Positions 1 to 9,993 of a stretch of 64,000 nt of DNA are shown piece after piece; the first letter of the stretch is position 1, and the number at the start of each line of letters is the position of its first letter. Below the pieces are notes generated by a model. The model searched no databases, was not told the DNA's origin, and saw only the letters and a list, made by a program, of their open reading frames with translations. The DNA comes from Symbiodinium natans (lineage: Eukaryota; Sar; Dinophyceae; Suessiales; Symbiodiniaceae): contig CAJNDS010000027.1 in NCBI GenBank assembly GCA_905221605.1, positions 32,501 to 96,500 of the forward strand, given 5' to 3'. The position numbers and the translations under genes were made by a program.

Positions 1-200
1 GTGCGACTCATGTCATAGCGCTGGCGGCGTGGACATCACTCAGCGGCTTCCCTCCGGACTCCAGGGATCCTGATATGGGCGTCGTTGGTAGAAAAGTTCC
101 CACTGCCAAAAGATACCTGTCAGGGCCTAGTTACGTTTCCCCCCCCACCCACCCCACCCCACCCCCGCAATCATGCGTGCCAAGGGCGTGCCCGCTGCAG

Positions 201-240
201 GTGATCAACCTGGCCAAGCTCATGCTCATGGGCGACTACG
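201..240 (+). CDS. Exon fragment of an upstream gene
   Basis: A CTGCAG acceptor ends at 200 and is followed by an open frame reading VINLAKLMLMGDYE. The codons are GC-rich like those of the exons further on, and the stretch is preceded by an intron-like C-rich tract (140-170). It is probably the last visible exon of a gene that starts outside the window; no function can be read from 14 residues. The 3' limit is unclear. Confidence 0.3.
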
Positions 241-285
241 AAAGTCACCTTGTCCCGCAGCCACGCTTTGCACCTCTGAGATGAT

Positions 286-366
286 AATAATAACAACAGT
301 AATAATATGAATAATAATAATAGTAATAGTAATAGTAATAAGAATAATTCTAGTAATAGTAATTAA
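286..366. repeat. AAT/AGT trinucleotide tract
   Basis: Imperfect runs of AAT, AGT and AAG triplets. This is simple-sequence intergenic or intronic DNA between the first exon fragment and the transporter region. Confidence 0.85.
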
Positions 367-481
367 AAGGTATTGCTATTTCTTGTTGGATGCTTGGACC
401 AGCCTTGTGCTTCTGGACTCAGAGGGCCAGGGCCATTTTAAGCCCAAGACAGTCCGTAGCTGCGCCTAAGAGCCGCAGAAG

Positions 482-640
482 ATGGCACACGCAGAAGAGG
501 CCGGGCGCACTCTGCCGAAGTTCACGAACAGCTCACGTGAGATCCCTTTGTGACAGAGCGGCCTGTGGAGGCGCAGCAAAGTGGGAACCTGGTCCTGTAC
601 GCTTCCTGGCTGCTTTGGAGGTTTTTCGCGAGTCAGTCCA
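482..640 (+). CDS. Possible leading exon(s) of the transporter gene
   Basis: An ATG at 482 opens MAHAEEAGRTLPKFTNSS and runs to a good GTGAGA donor at 537. A second open stretch from about 557 reads RPVEAQQSGNLVLYASW in coding-like style, but joining the two would need an intron of only 20 nt, so the link is doubtful. Position and strand fit the N-terminal region of the SSS gene that follows, but no family motif is visible. The rest, to 1090, shows no convincing coding. Confidence 0.3.
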
Positions 641-1091
641 GAGCCGCTGTGGGAAGGACGAACAAGGACGAGCATCGAGTACGGAATGTCACATTCCATG
701 ACCACAAGTTACAGAGTCTGAGTCCCTCTGTGTACTGGGTTTTTCGCAGCGTGTAGCGCGTATGTATAGGGTGCAGCCAAATCATCCGCCAAGACACGGT
801 CTTGGCGTGTTTGAGCTGTGTCTAGTACTGTAATAGGGTTTTCACAGTGATTGCACATCTTGGCATATAGTCCCCGTCTAGAAAGTACTGCTTGCGGCAC
901 TGTTGACACCCTTAATGCATGTCGTAGAACCGTTCAGCTTTTTCAAGCATGTGGGGGTGTTTGTTGTGCGATGGCCGTTCACTGCAACAGTTCTTGAGAA
1001 GATGTTCCTTCAGCAGGGTGATGTACGTGCCCTGGGGCACCCGCTCAGCACTTCGATCCAGTCACAAAATGCTGCCTAAATGGTACCTAAG

Positions 1092-3760
1092 GCTGTTGTG
1101 GGCGTTTATCTCGCCCTACTGGTCTTCACTGCGCATGTGGCACGTGCGAGGAAGAAGAGAGAGTCACAGGTGCTTGGCAAGGCGCACACTTGATGCAACA
1201 AGATGCACAGTTCTGCCGTCAGCAGTCGGAAGTCGATGGAAGTCGTAAGGCATATGATCGGCAGGTGAAAGCTCACTTCAGCGGCTCCTATGGTTCCTTC
1301 GTGCTCATGCTCACCACCTTCTCCACCGTCTACTCCGGCCGGCCTGTTGCAAGCATCCTCTTCACTTCTGCAACCTAGTACTGTAGCATACGCTTCCGGC
1401 ACATCTGGCACCAAGGTTTCACGGTTACCGGGATTCCAGACGAGGCCTTTTCCAAAGGCTTCGTGTCTCTCAGATGGATTGGCGCCACTCTGGTCATTGT
1501 CGCGGGGATGCTCTTGCTCTACCCCAGGCCACGCCACACGCGGGTCTCATGGGCGATGCGCTTGCTTGCGAGATGGATTTTTGTTAAAGGTCCAGGTCAT
1601 GAGTCATGTCAATAATTTACTTAATACGCACTTGACTCAAGAAGTTTTCGAGATGAGCGTTCCCATTGTTGGGAACAGAGCCGTCGAGAGCACCAGAGTT
1701 GTCTCAGCTTGTGAACACCATTCCATGGCCTCCTAAAACCTCACACATCCCTCGAACCCCCCCTTAACAGCAACACCAGCGTCAGCGCAATAAGGCCCCT
1801 GCCGCTTATTTGACCTCTGCCCTCAGGCTCCGGAGGTTGGCTGTGGAGCGCAACTACACAAGCCCGTTCGACTTCATCTCGGATCGCTTCGGCACAAAGC
1901 GCGCGAGAGTCCTCTGTGCCATCTGTGGGGTGATCCCAATGACGCTGTACATCACAGCTCAGATGCTCTCCTTCGCTGCCATGGTCGAGGGGATGACCAT
2001 GCAAGTCCTTCCAAAGTCGGTCAGCATGCTGCTGTTTTGTGCGATGATACTAACCTTGGAGATGTTAGGAGGAATGAACAGCGTGGTGTTCACTGACGTG
2101 GTGCAGAGCATTGTCATGATCGCCTCGTTTCTGGTTGTTCCCTTCTTAATCGGAGCAGAGTGGGGATTCCTACCCCAGATGGCGCCTGCGGATTGCCAGT
2201 ATTTGGTGCCTGGGGTTGATTGGAAATATCCTGCAAAACTTTGCTGGGTATTTTTCACGAATCCCCAATATCAACCTCGTGTAAGTATAGCAAAATATAT
2301 AACCCATGGAAGATTAATTGTTCATAGGCTCTTCCCCAAAAAATAGCCATCCTGAGGAGCATGTTTCGCCACATGCACCAGATCGGTTTGCTGCGCCAGC
2401 TCCCTGTGTGGGGCCCGAATGCCTCCCTGCCGGCTGCATTGGTGCTGCGCAGCCCGAGTTTTACGATTTCCCCAGTAGATCAACATTCTGTAGCATCTTG
2501 TTCTTCTTGACGAACATGCTTCTGGGCTAATCTTGAAAGCAACTGCAGAATGAGCATCTTTGGTCTTACTAGTAGGGTCATACCAGCAACTTCAAACGAT
2601 GGCAAAGTACCTATCGCAGTACGGAGGCTTGCCGCCCCGGTGCAGCCCCATATGCTTCAGCGAGCCTACATAGCACGGAGCGACTTCGATTTGCGCATCG
2701 TCATTGGCGCCATGCTGCTAGCCCCATTCATTGCCCAGCCCCCCGGCATCGTGATCGGCCTCACAAAGGCCGCCAATGACCCTGCCTGGCCGGCTATTGA
2801 TCAAGAAGCCACGGCCTTCTCCGGGCTAACTGCGCAGCTAAAGCTTGTGGGTCCCGTCCCCAGGATTCTGAGCGATTTCTTGTGGGGACCTGAGTCTCCC
2901 TGACATGAGAGAATGACAACGAATGACAGTGAATGACAGGTCCATTCCAGTACTTCCTGGTGTCTGTGATGACGTGCTCAGCTCTTGCAGCCATCATGTC
3001 CACAGCTGACTCTGCTCTGATGGGCGTTTCGAGTGTGGTGTCGATCGACATATTACAGGGAACTCTGATACCCTCAATGACCAACGAGACTGTGGTGCGA
3101 GTTGGTGTGATGAGCTCTTTCTTCACCTGCGCCGTAGCCTTCTTCATGGGCACTTTCTTGAGCTCCGACCAGATGGGCGCAATCATCGTCTTTCAGAACG
3201 GCATGCTGCTACAGCTTCTGCCGGCATTCGGGATTGGCCTCTACACGAAAGTTTCTGAGCGATCAGTGAGCTCTGGCATCATTGTTGGCCTTCTGTCCCT
3301 ACTGTTGCTCGTGATTTTTGGCAACCCTCTGGATGAATATGTGCCCGACATCAACGTGTCAGCTTTCCTAAATTTCCTTACCGTTGCCCTGGTGCACTTC
3401 CTTATTCCCGGCTCATCGGGTAAAGAGTTGCTCGACATCACCAAAGTTCGTTCCTACATGGCCACATCTAGGGAGCCCAGCCTCGTGTTGCTTCTGCTCA
3501 TGTTCGCCATAGCCCTGGTGTCGGCGCCGTGGTACAGCACGCCTGGAGAGAAGGATCCCATGTTTTGGGGCATTCCTCGATGGGGCTGCGTGCAACTCGG
3601 TGCCTTTGTCGTCATCTTTGCCATTGGCGCCATAGCCGTTGTCAGATGGAAGCCCCCTCCGGAGGCGAGGCAAGAGACCCACGCACCCGGTGAGAAAGTC
3701 GATGGTGTCGCAGCAGCGCAGATCGAAGCTGACGTGGCCGACTCCGTGGCAAAGTGCTAA
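1092..3760 (+). CDS. Sodium:solute symporter (SSS family), multi-exon
   Basis: Membrane cotransporter using the Na+ gradient to import a small solute; the substrate cannot be told. Exons fixed by phase: 1092-1169 (first membrane helix, VVGVYLALLVF), 1265-1337, 1416-1527, 1827-2280, 2646-2850 and 2940-3760, stop TAA at 3758. Joined they give about 580 residues, normal for the family (about 500-650). Family landmarks include YSGFTVTGIPDEAF across the second intron, LRRLAVERNYTSPFDFISDRF, QPPGIVIGLTKAA and MSTADSALMG. One short exon in 2281-2645, probably near 2476-2525 (ILFFLTNMLL), is needed before PHMLQRAYIARSDFD; its borders are uncertain. Donors are GT at 1170, 2281 and 2851 and GC at 1338 and 1528. 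The start codon is not identified. The C-terminus is hydrophilic and probably cytosolic. Confidence 0.88.
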
Positions 3761-4027
3761 CTTTGGCTAATTCATTTGCTGCACATGACAGCAGTCGCCC
3801 CTGCCATCAGATGCAGGGTATGACAGGAATGTCAAGCATGTAAAGGCATCAAGCCAACGGATGCACCGGCAGCGGCCTGTCCGACTGCAATACGTGCACA
3901 GCCTGTCGCCCGCCCCACCATACTTTTCAAGCATGGCTGCCGGAGACAGGAAAAACCAAAGCTGAGTCATGCTCTGCAAATCCTGCAACCCTAAACCCTG
4001 AACCCCTGGACTCATGAGCCCGGCCAG

Positions 4028-7000
4028 GTGAAAATGAATCGCGAGGTGCAGATCCTGCAGGGACTACATCATCCGAGGACTGTCCATCTAAGACGTGGAC
4101 TGTTGGATTTTGTTTTTTTTTTTGCGCAGTCGTTTTCGCTTCAACCCACTTACGAATCCAGAAGACATGGCACAGCCTGCTTTTCGAGCTGTTTGCAAGG
4201 ATAGTCAACCTCCATGATGTACACAGAACGAAGCAATGGGTGTTCCTAGCCGCCGAGCTCAGTCTGGTTTTCGGCTTCGTCTGGGCTTGGGCTGCTTTCA
4301 CCCTTGTGCCTCTCTTGTGCATCCTTGGGCATCTTGGGCTATTCCACCAGAATTTAGGATTTAGCGTTGATGGTTTCGGGCTTCGGGTTAGGTCAATGGG
4401 CCTAGCCGAGTTGCATCTCACTTGCTGTATCCTACGACGCTGCCCTGCATGGCGAGGTTATGGAACTGGTCCGGGGCGGTGAGCTTTTCGACGCGATTGT
4501 GAGTAGCAAGCCAGGGCCCCAGTTGGGGTTTAGGGTCGAATCGGGGCTTCCCTTCTTTTTGCTTGGAAGCCTCTGAGAGTTAAACCCCTGTGCATCCCAA
4601 CCTACATCCTAAAGCCCTCGGAGGACGCTCAACGAAGTTGAGGCGAAGTACATCTTTCGGCAACTTCTGGAGGGTGCGCGTGCCAGAAAGCGTGAGCGGG
4701 CTGTTCAACGGTAGTGCCAATCCTGCTTCGCAGGGTGTAGGGTTACGGCTTGAGAGGGCTTTTTGTGGGGGCTTACAAAGGGGCGTATATGAGTTTTCTA
4801 CTAAGTAGGGGCTTATTTCCAGGCTTGCAAGGTTCGAGAGTTTGTGGAGGTTAGTTACAGGTTCCTAGGGGAGCTTGTAGGGGCACAGGGCTTCTAAGGG
4901 CCCTATGGGTCGCGCTCCCATGCCTTGCGAGATTCGGGCTTCACTCAGCTTGTCAAGGGGCTTAGAGGGGGCTTTTGGGTTTTGAGAGCTGCCCACATGG
5001 AGGTGTTGGCTACATGCACTCCAAGAACGTCATACACCGGGACTTGAAGCCAGTTTCCGAGTCTGTCTGGACATGCTGTGGGGTGGGGGGGGGGGGGTCT
5101 GGGGGGCTGCCACCGGGGGTAAGGCCAGAGAACATCCTCATCGGCTCTAGCATGGAGCTGCCTCCGCCTTTGTACCAGCCTTGGGGGAATGTGGCCGATG
5201 TCTGTTCTGCCCATTCTTGCTCCCAGCAGATATTATTTTTGAACGTCCACCTGGGTCTCTGCTCAGGACGGGAATCTTGCGCGAGGTGAAGATAGCAGAT
5301 TTCGGCCTTTCCAAGATCATCAACGAGGTTCTCAGCTCCTTCAACCCTAAACCCTCAACCCTTGTCAAAGCCCTAAACCCTAAAGACTTCGGTGTTGGAT
5401 CGCAGGGCTCCTCCTTTGCGAAGACCTTTGTGGGGACACCCCAGTATTGGGCTCCTGAGGCACCCAGCTCAGAAACTCAGAGAGAAATGGGGGGTTTCCG
5501 AACTTAGGGGTACCTTACTGGGGCCCTCATTATTTAAGGTGATCCTACAATTTGGGTGTCAATCTTTAAAAGGTTCCCTATTTTCGGAAACCCCCCAAGA
5601 TCCCTCTTGTTCTGCACAGGCTACAAATGTAGGCTCGGCGCTGCCTTGCATTGGCGCGTCGTTGCTACTTCTGCCGGCCATTCCTCGTTCTTTTGTTGAA
5701 TTCCACTTAGGTCTTGAATGTGCAGAGAGGCGGTGGGGTCTACACGCAAGCCGCGGATTTCTGGAGGCAGAACTCTTCGAGTGACTATGCTGGAGCTCTT
5801 CAGCTTCTCTCAAGTGCTGTTGCCAAACCTTAATTCATCCCTAAACTGGCCAGTCTGGGTGCTGTGCTCTTCGTCATGCTGGGTGGCCGTTATCCTTTCG
5901 ACGGGAAAGCGATGCCGCTCGAGGCCGAAGATAAGCGTGAGACCTTGACCTATTGGCACTATCCACCCTTCCATGGGATTATATCGGGTAGCGAATTCCC
6001 TGATAAGAACTAGTAAGAAACCCTTTGACCTCTTTGTTACTTGGCTCTGGGCCGTACCCTGACAAAACCCTACTAAATCCTAAGCCCTGGTTGCATTACT
6101 CGCGGCCCTGCTTTGGCACGGACAGGAGCAGATCCGAACTGCCAGCTACAGCAGCTCGGTGAATTAAAACCCTAATGCTGTGGCCTCCTGCTGTTTGTTT
6201 ATGCAGAGCGCAAGGGGGGTGAACAAACATATTTTGTTCATTATGGTTCTCAGCTTTGGGGGGGAGTATAGTAATCCCTAAACCCAAACCCTAACAAGCA
6301 AGGACGCAATGAAACTGGCTTCCTCAGGGTTTCGGGTTAAGGGTTTAGAGGTTGGGGTTTAGGGTGCAGGGTTTGGGATTTTGGGTTTAGGGTTTAGGGT
6401 TTTTTGGGTTTGCTTGTTGTAGGCCTGCGGGTTCGCGTCCTGTCGCCCAGGCATGACATCCCCGGCCTGGCAGCGCGTGTCCGAGGAAGCAAAGGCCATG
6501 GCTGTCTGATGGGTTCGTGGGCTTGGGACCCCTAAACTGCCCTAAACCCTTAAACCCCTTTAACCCCTAAACTTCTAGAAGCCCTAAACCCCTAAGCCTG
6601 ACAGTCTCAGACACACCCTCGCCTTTCCACCAGCACGCCAGGGTCAGCTTAGGGTCGCAGGTCTCCTTGCTTTCTGTCTGCTTTCTTGCCTGTTCTTGCT
6701 CGTCCCCGCAGCAGTAGAAGTGTTGCGGCATTTTCTGGGGCCACGGCTGCCTGCGGGACTGAAAGTGCGCTCGCCTCTCCCCCTTCCCCCCCTTTCTTGG
6801 AAGCCCCTTCCAGCAGTTGATCTTAGTCAACGCTAGTTACCCGAAATTGCGTCGCGGAGTACGGTTTTCGAGTACGCATGAAGCCTGGCAAGATCGCCAG
6901 TCAATGTTCTATGCCCGTCTTCTTGCACCGGGTCATGCACGATCTTGTCCATCCACCGTCTCGGAGTACTGTTTGCAAGCGCGCAGCAAGCCTGGCAATT

Positions 7001-8030
7001 CGCCTGCCAATGCGAGAGCACCCTTCGCATTTCTAAAGCTTGTGCCCGAATATGTGGCATCATTTAAGTTTTAGACATTTAAAAAAACTCCGTTTCACAG
7101 CTTCATACTAGTTTCATAGCTAGTATCGAACTCCAGACTCCAGTTTCAACCTCGCTTTTAAGGGGGAACCGCATTTTCCTGGGCGCGAATCCATAGAACC
7201 TGGCATGCCTAGGTCTCATATAAATGCGAGCTGGAAAGTGCGGCTCCCTCTTAACAGCGAGTTTGAAACTGGAGTTTGATGCTAGCTTGAGAATAGTTTG
7301 CAATTAGTATGAAACTGAGAAGAAGGTGAAACTTGAAAAAAACGCCACGCATTCGCACTTTCTGCTACGGACCACGCTTGCTTGCACATACTGCAACAGC
7401 CTCCGAATTGTACAGCATGGGAATATCCTCCAGAAACTAGTTAGTACGAGACCCTCTAAAGCCTAAACGCCCTGTGTTTTGAGGACCTCCCTGCAAAACA
7501 GGGTGGGTCCCCCATGTCTTCTTGAACAGAAGCCGGCGGAGGGCACCTGAGCTTTACAAGCATAGGGTTCCGATGCGGAGTGAGGATCCTTGGGTATGGA
7601 GGATGGCTGATGTCGAGTCGCGACTTTGAGAAGCCAAGCTGCTTCTGCAGGACATGGTTCGGGGGTTGCTGAAGGTGAATCCCACGGACCGGCTCAAGTT
7701 GGAGGAGCTCCGCATTGCGTGCATCTCCTCCTATTCGGGTTTTTCTGGCGTTGTGGCATGGCTTGGATGAAAACTCAGCTGGGGGTTTTCGAAACTAAGG
7801 GGGCCCCAAATATAGACCGAGTAGGATCCCCTCAAAGTAAGGACCCTCTAATAAGGTACCCCGAATGTCCTACACCCCCCAGCTCCTGCCAGGACTGCAT
7901 AGTCCATCCATGGATGGCTGGAGGCGACTCCACGTCCCATGTCTCGCTCGAGAGCATTGTAGGTGCCAGCGATTCCTGTGGGCAGGGGGAATTCCGCCAG
8001 CCATGGAACCGCCTCGGGCCATGGCCTCAT
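4028..8030 (+). CDS. CAMK-like serine/threonine protein kinase, 13 visible exons
   Basis: Phosphorylates Ser/Thr of unknown targets. Exons fixed by phase: 4028-4074, 4200-4248, 4457-4500, 4624-4673, 5003-5048, 5124-5156, 5267-5327, 5406-5459, 5711-5766, 5854-5936, 6451-6494, 7651-7716 and 7893 to about 8030. They give, in order, helix C (NREVQILQGLHHP), the hinge (FLVMELVRGGELFDAIV), catalytic VIHRDLKPENIL, VKIADFGLSKI, activation segment VGTPQYWAPE, FWSLGAVLFVMLGGRYPF, and the end of the fold LLKVNPTDRLKLEELR..HPWM. HRD Asp, DFG and APE are intact. GELFDAIV and the GGRYPF region favour the CAMK group (CDPK/CHK2-like). Donors are 7 GC, 3 GT and 2 GA. The glycine loop and VAIK lysine exons are missing; they should lie upstream of 4028 but I could not recognise them. 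Start and stop are unresolved. It follows the transporter by about 270 nt on the same strand. Confidence 0.88.
5489..5596. mobile_element. Introner-like foldback element, family 1 (copy B)
   Basis: Ends are near-perfect inverted repeats: GGGGGGTTTCCGAA on the left and TTCGGAAACCCCCC on the right, with GGTACCTTACTGGGG just inside the left end. It lies in the kinase intron 5460-5710, about 29 nt from the GC donor. Unlike copies A, C, D and E, its right end is over 100 nt from the acceptor actually used. No coding capacity. Confidence 0.7.
6323..6412. repeat. Decayed TTTAGGG tract in kinase intron
   Basis: Variants of TTTAGGG, TTTCGGG and TTTTTTGGG on the + strand inside the intron between kinase exons ending 5936 and starting 6451. 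A C-strand remnant lies at 6530-6592 in the next intron. Confidence 0.8.
6853..7025. repeat. Two diverged direct repeats in a long intron
   Basis: CGGAGTAC...AAGCCTGGCAA...TCGCC...CAATG occurs near 6856-6906 and again near 6960-7012, an imperfect direct duplication inside kinase intron 6495-7650. The region also encodes short shadow frames on both strands, none convincing. Confidence 0.6.
7092..7332. mobile_element. Large foldback (inverted-repeat) element
   Basis: GTTTCACAGCTTCATACTA at 7092 is matched in reverse complement by TTAGTATGAAACTG..GGTGAAAC ending at 7332. The arms, each about 100 nt, keep pairing inward through CTCCAGTTTCAA/GTTTGAAACTGGAG and CGCTTTTAAGGGGGA/TCCCTCTTAACAGCG. A non-autonomous (MITE-like) insertion in the longest kinase intron fits best; no transposase is present. 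Confidence 0.7.
7779..7880. mobile_element. Introner-like foldback element, family 1 (copy D, inverted)
   Basis: Reads GGGGGTTTTCGAAACTAAGG at its left end and AAGGTACCCCGAATG...ACACCCCCC at its right end, which is the reverse orientation of copies A, B, C and E. It sits in kinase intron 7717-7892. The terminal C-run ends at 7880, 12 nt before exon 7893. Confidence 0.72.
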
Positions 8031-8033
8031 TTT

Positions 8034-8103
8034 GGGGGTTTAGGGTTTAGGGTTTAGGGTTTAGGGTTTAGGGTTTAGGGTTTAGGGTTTAGGGTTTAGG
8101 GTT
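8034..8103. repeat. TTTAGGG array directly after the last kinase exon
   Basis: About ten perfect TTTAGGG units. The kinase frame runs into it through ...QPWNRLGPWPHF, so a GTTTAG donor at the array edge or an exon end just before it are both possible. Confidence 0.95.
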
Positions 8104-8105
8104 CA

Positions 8106-8370
8106 GCAGTCATGGGGATGTGATGGTGCGTGCATCCAGGAACGACAGTTCAGGAAAGGAGTCAGTGCAGAGCGTTGGCCGGTATCTCCCTCGCAGGCAT
8201 TGCCCCAGATGGTGCCGAAGGATTTCATAGCTGAGGTCGGAGACGATTCCTTGAGATGGTGCACAGAGTCTTGATGCTCTGCCTTTGCTGCTTGTCAGAC
8301 GCATCCGGGTCCTGTACCGATCGTCCTGGTCCTAAGTCTGGCTTGGATAATCCCAAGCTTGCATGTATTG
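8106..8370 (+). CDS. Possible further exon(s) after the kinase
   Basis: Open coding-like stretches read MVPKDFIAEVGDDSLEMVHR near 8209-8270 and, in another frame, NDSSGKESVQSVGRYL near 8140-8190. They could be C-terminal exons of the kinase gene or 3' noncoding sequence. Frames could not be joined by phase. From 8370 to 8590 I see no firm feature. Confidence 0.25.
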
Positions 8371-8594
8371 CGATGTGCACGTGACCATCCAGGTCACGCA
8401 CCCACCATCATCGAGTGATCTTTCGGCAAGATCGGCCCGCCCATCGGTGCTTATTAAAGCAGTTAGAAACGGTTCAGCTTATTGTTTGTCCAGTCACATT
8501 GATCACCTGGAACTGAAGGCCTTGTGGCTTAGAAGCATGTGCCTCAAAGAAGAGCACAGGGATCTGTAGGGCGCCCTGCAGAAGACTGCGCAGC

Positions 8595-9665
8595 ATGCGC
8601 AAGAAATCCAAATGGCTCGCGGGCCTTCTCCTTGCGTACCTGCACTGTTGGCAAGCGCGTCATGCGCACAGCTTTCTGTATGACAGTGGCGGTGGTGGCA
8701 AAACGACAATGGCGACGGAGGTTTCCAGACGGATGTTGGGTGTCTCTGCGTGTCTTGCGGGTCTACCTGCCCCGTCGATGGCTGCGCCCGCACCCCCCGA
8801 AAGCGGCCCCACGTTTCGAACTCTCAGGAAGGCACCAGAGATTCCGGTTGCAACGGCTGTGATCTTGCTAAGAACGACACAGGAGGCTGCGCTGGACTGG
8901 GGTGGGCCCTTCGGAAAGCCGGGTTTGTACCAGACCAACTTCAACAAGAAGCGCAGTGAAAGCTTCGCGGCTTTCAAGGAGCGATTTGCAAGCTACGACT
9001 TCTCAGGGCTCTTGAACCAGTCCCAGCTGCTCGAGAAAGACCCGCGCACCAATCGCTTGTACTTCTCCTTCCTCAATGAGGTGCAGTTCCGAACCCTGCA
9101 AGATGGAATCAAGAGGCGAGGTGAGCAGGAGCGCTTCGGCCTCAACGTCGGCGCGCGACTGTACCGGAAAATCCTTTCTGGTGATGCTGTCGGACCTCGC
9201 ATCATCCAAGGAGATGAGTATGACCCCAATGCGCCTGTAAACATGTCGTCCCCGTTATCAGGTGCGTGGCCTCCTCTGCAGCCACCTCTATCACAAGGAA
9301 GGTCCGTGAGTGATCTGGCAAATGGTGCCAGTCGGCTGCTGGACTACTTGCGAGGGCAAGGCTATTGCAAAGACTTCAGCCTTTCGAGTCTCGCTGTGGC
9401 CACTGATGGGAGAATAACATTCTCGTCCTTCGTGCTCGACCCAGCAAACCTTGAAGCAACCTCGTCTCTTCTACGTAGCCGGGGCTTTCCGCCACGTTTT
9501 GACCAGCGAATTCTGCAGGCGTACTTCCTTGATCGCGGCTACGAGAGCGAGCTCGAGGATGCGCTAAGCAACGACCTAGAAGGGAACAGGAAGGAATCGG
9601 GATCACCTGCAGGTGTTCGCACCAAGTGGGTCCTGACTCCAGATGCAGACGCAAGTCTCGAGTGA
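8595..9665 (+). CDS. Intronless protein with tripartite-like plastid presequence, function unknown
   Basis: One uninterrupted 356-residue frame from an ATG at 8595 to TGA at 9663. Residues 1-25 (MRKKSKWLAGLLLAYLHCW) are a basic start plus hydrophobic core, typical of the ER signal that begins dinoflagellate plastid presequences. A hydroxylated/basic stretch follows, then SRRMLGVSACLAGLPAPSMA ending AxA, which resembles a twin-arginine thylakoid transfer signal. The mature part (from about residue 64, with KPGLYQTNFNKKRSESF and RLYFSFLNEVQFRTLQDG) contains no motif I recognise. By inference it is a thylakoid lumen protein. GGGGKTT near residue 36 is not a Walker A motif. Lack of introns among intron-rich neighbours suggests an mRNA-derived retrocopy, but no spliced-leader relic is visible upstream. 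Confidence 0.85.
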   Translation: MRKKSKWLAGLLLAYLHCWQARHAHSFLYDSGGGGKTTMATEVSRRMLGVSACLAGLPAPSMAAPAPPESGPTFRTLRKAPEIPVATAVILLRTTQEAALDWGGPFGKPGLYQTNFNKKRSESFAAFKERFASYDFSGLLNQSQLLEKDPRTNRLYFSFLNEVQFRTLQDGIKRRGEQERFGLNVGARLYRKILSGDAVGPRIIQGDEYDPNAPVNMSSPLSGAWPPLQPPLSQGRSVSDLANGASRLLDYLRGQGYCKDFSLSSLAVATDGRITFSSFVLDPANLEATSSLLRSRGFPPRFDQRILQAYFLDRGYESELEDALSNDLEGNRKESGSPAGVRTKWVLTPDADASLE

Positions 9666-9805
9666 TGTCTGACGCCGAGGGTGCCATGCCATAATCTCTT
9701 GAAGCCTTGGACTAGCCAGACTCTCTAGCCTGAAAATGGCGTTGTGCATCGTTGCATTTCTTGTCTCCTAAGCTTCACGTTTTTCTCGGATGCATGTGGT
9801 TCTAG

Positions 9806-9964
9806 ACTCTACAATCCCTAAACCCCAAACCCCTCAGCCCCTAAACCCCTAAACCCCACCCCTAAACCCCTAAACCCCTAAACCCCTAAACCCCTAAACC
9901 CCTAAACCCCTAAACCCCTAAACCCTAAACCCCTAAACCCCTAAACCCTAAACCCTAAACCCTA
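9806..9964. repeat. CCCCTAAA/CCCTAAA array
   Basis: C-strand telomeric array made largely of 8-mer CCCCTAAA units, changing to 7-mer CCCTAAA at its 3' end. It lies about 140 nt after the stop of the plastid-protein gene and 30 nt before the next exon. Confidence 0.95.
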
Positions 9965-9993
9965 CCGTTTGTTGGAGAGTCTGAGAATGCCAG

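Noticed and set aside
1106-1537. 143-codon minus-strand frame
   Set aside because: Lies antisense to transporter exons identified by family motifs.
6425-6445. GGTTCGCGTCC as a tRNA B box
   Set aside because: T-stem mismatches and position immediately before a kinase exon.
8690-8715. GGGGKTT in the plastid-type protein as an ATP-binding P-loop
   Set aside because: The first Gly of GxxxxGK[ST] is missing and the motif lies in the presequence.
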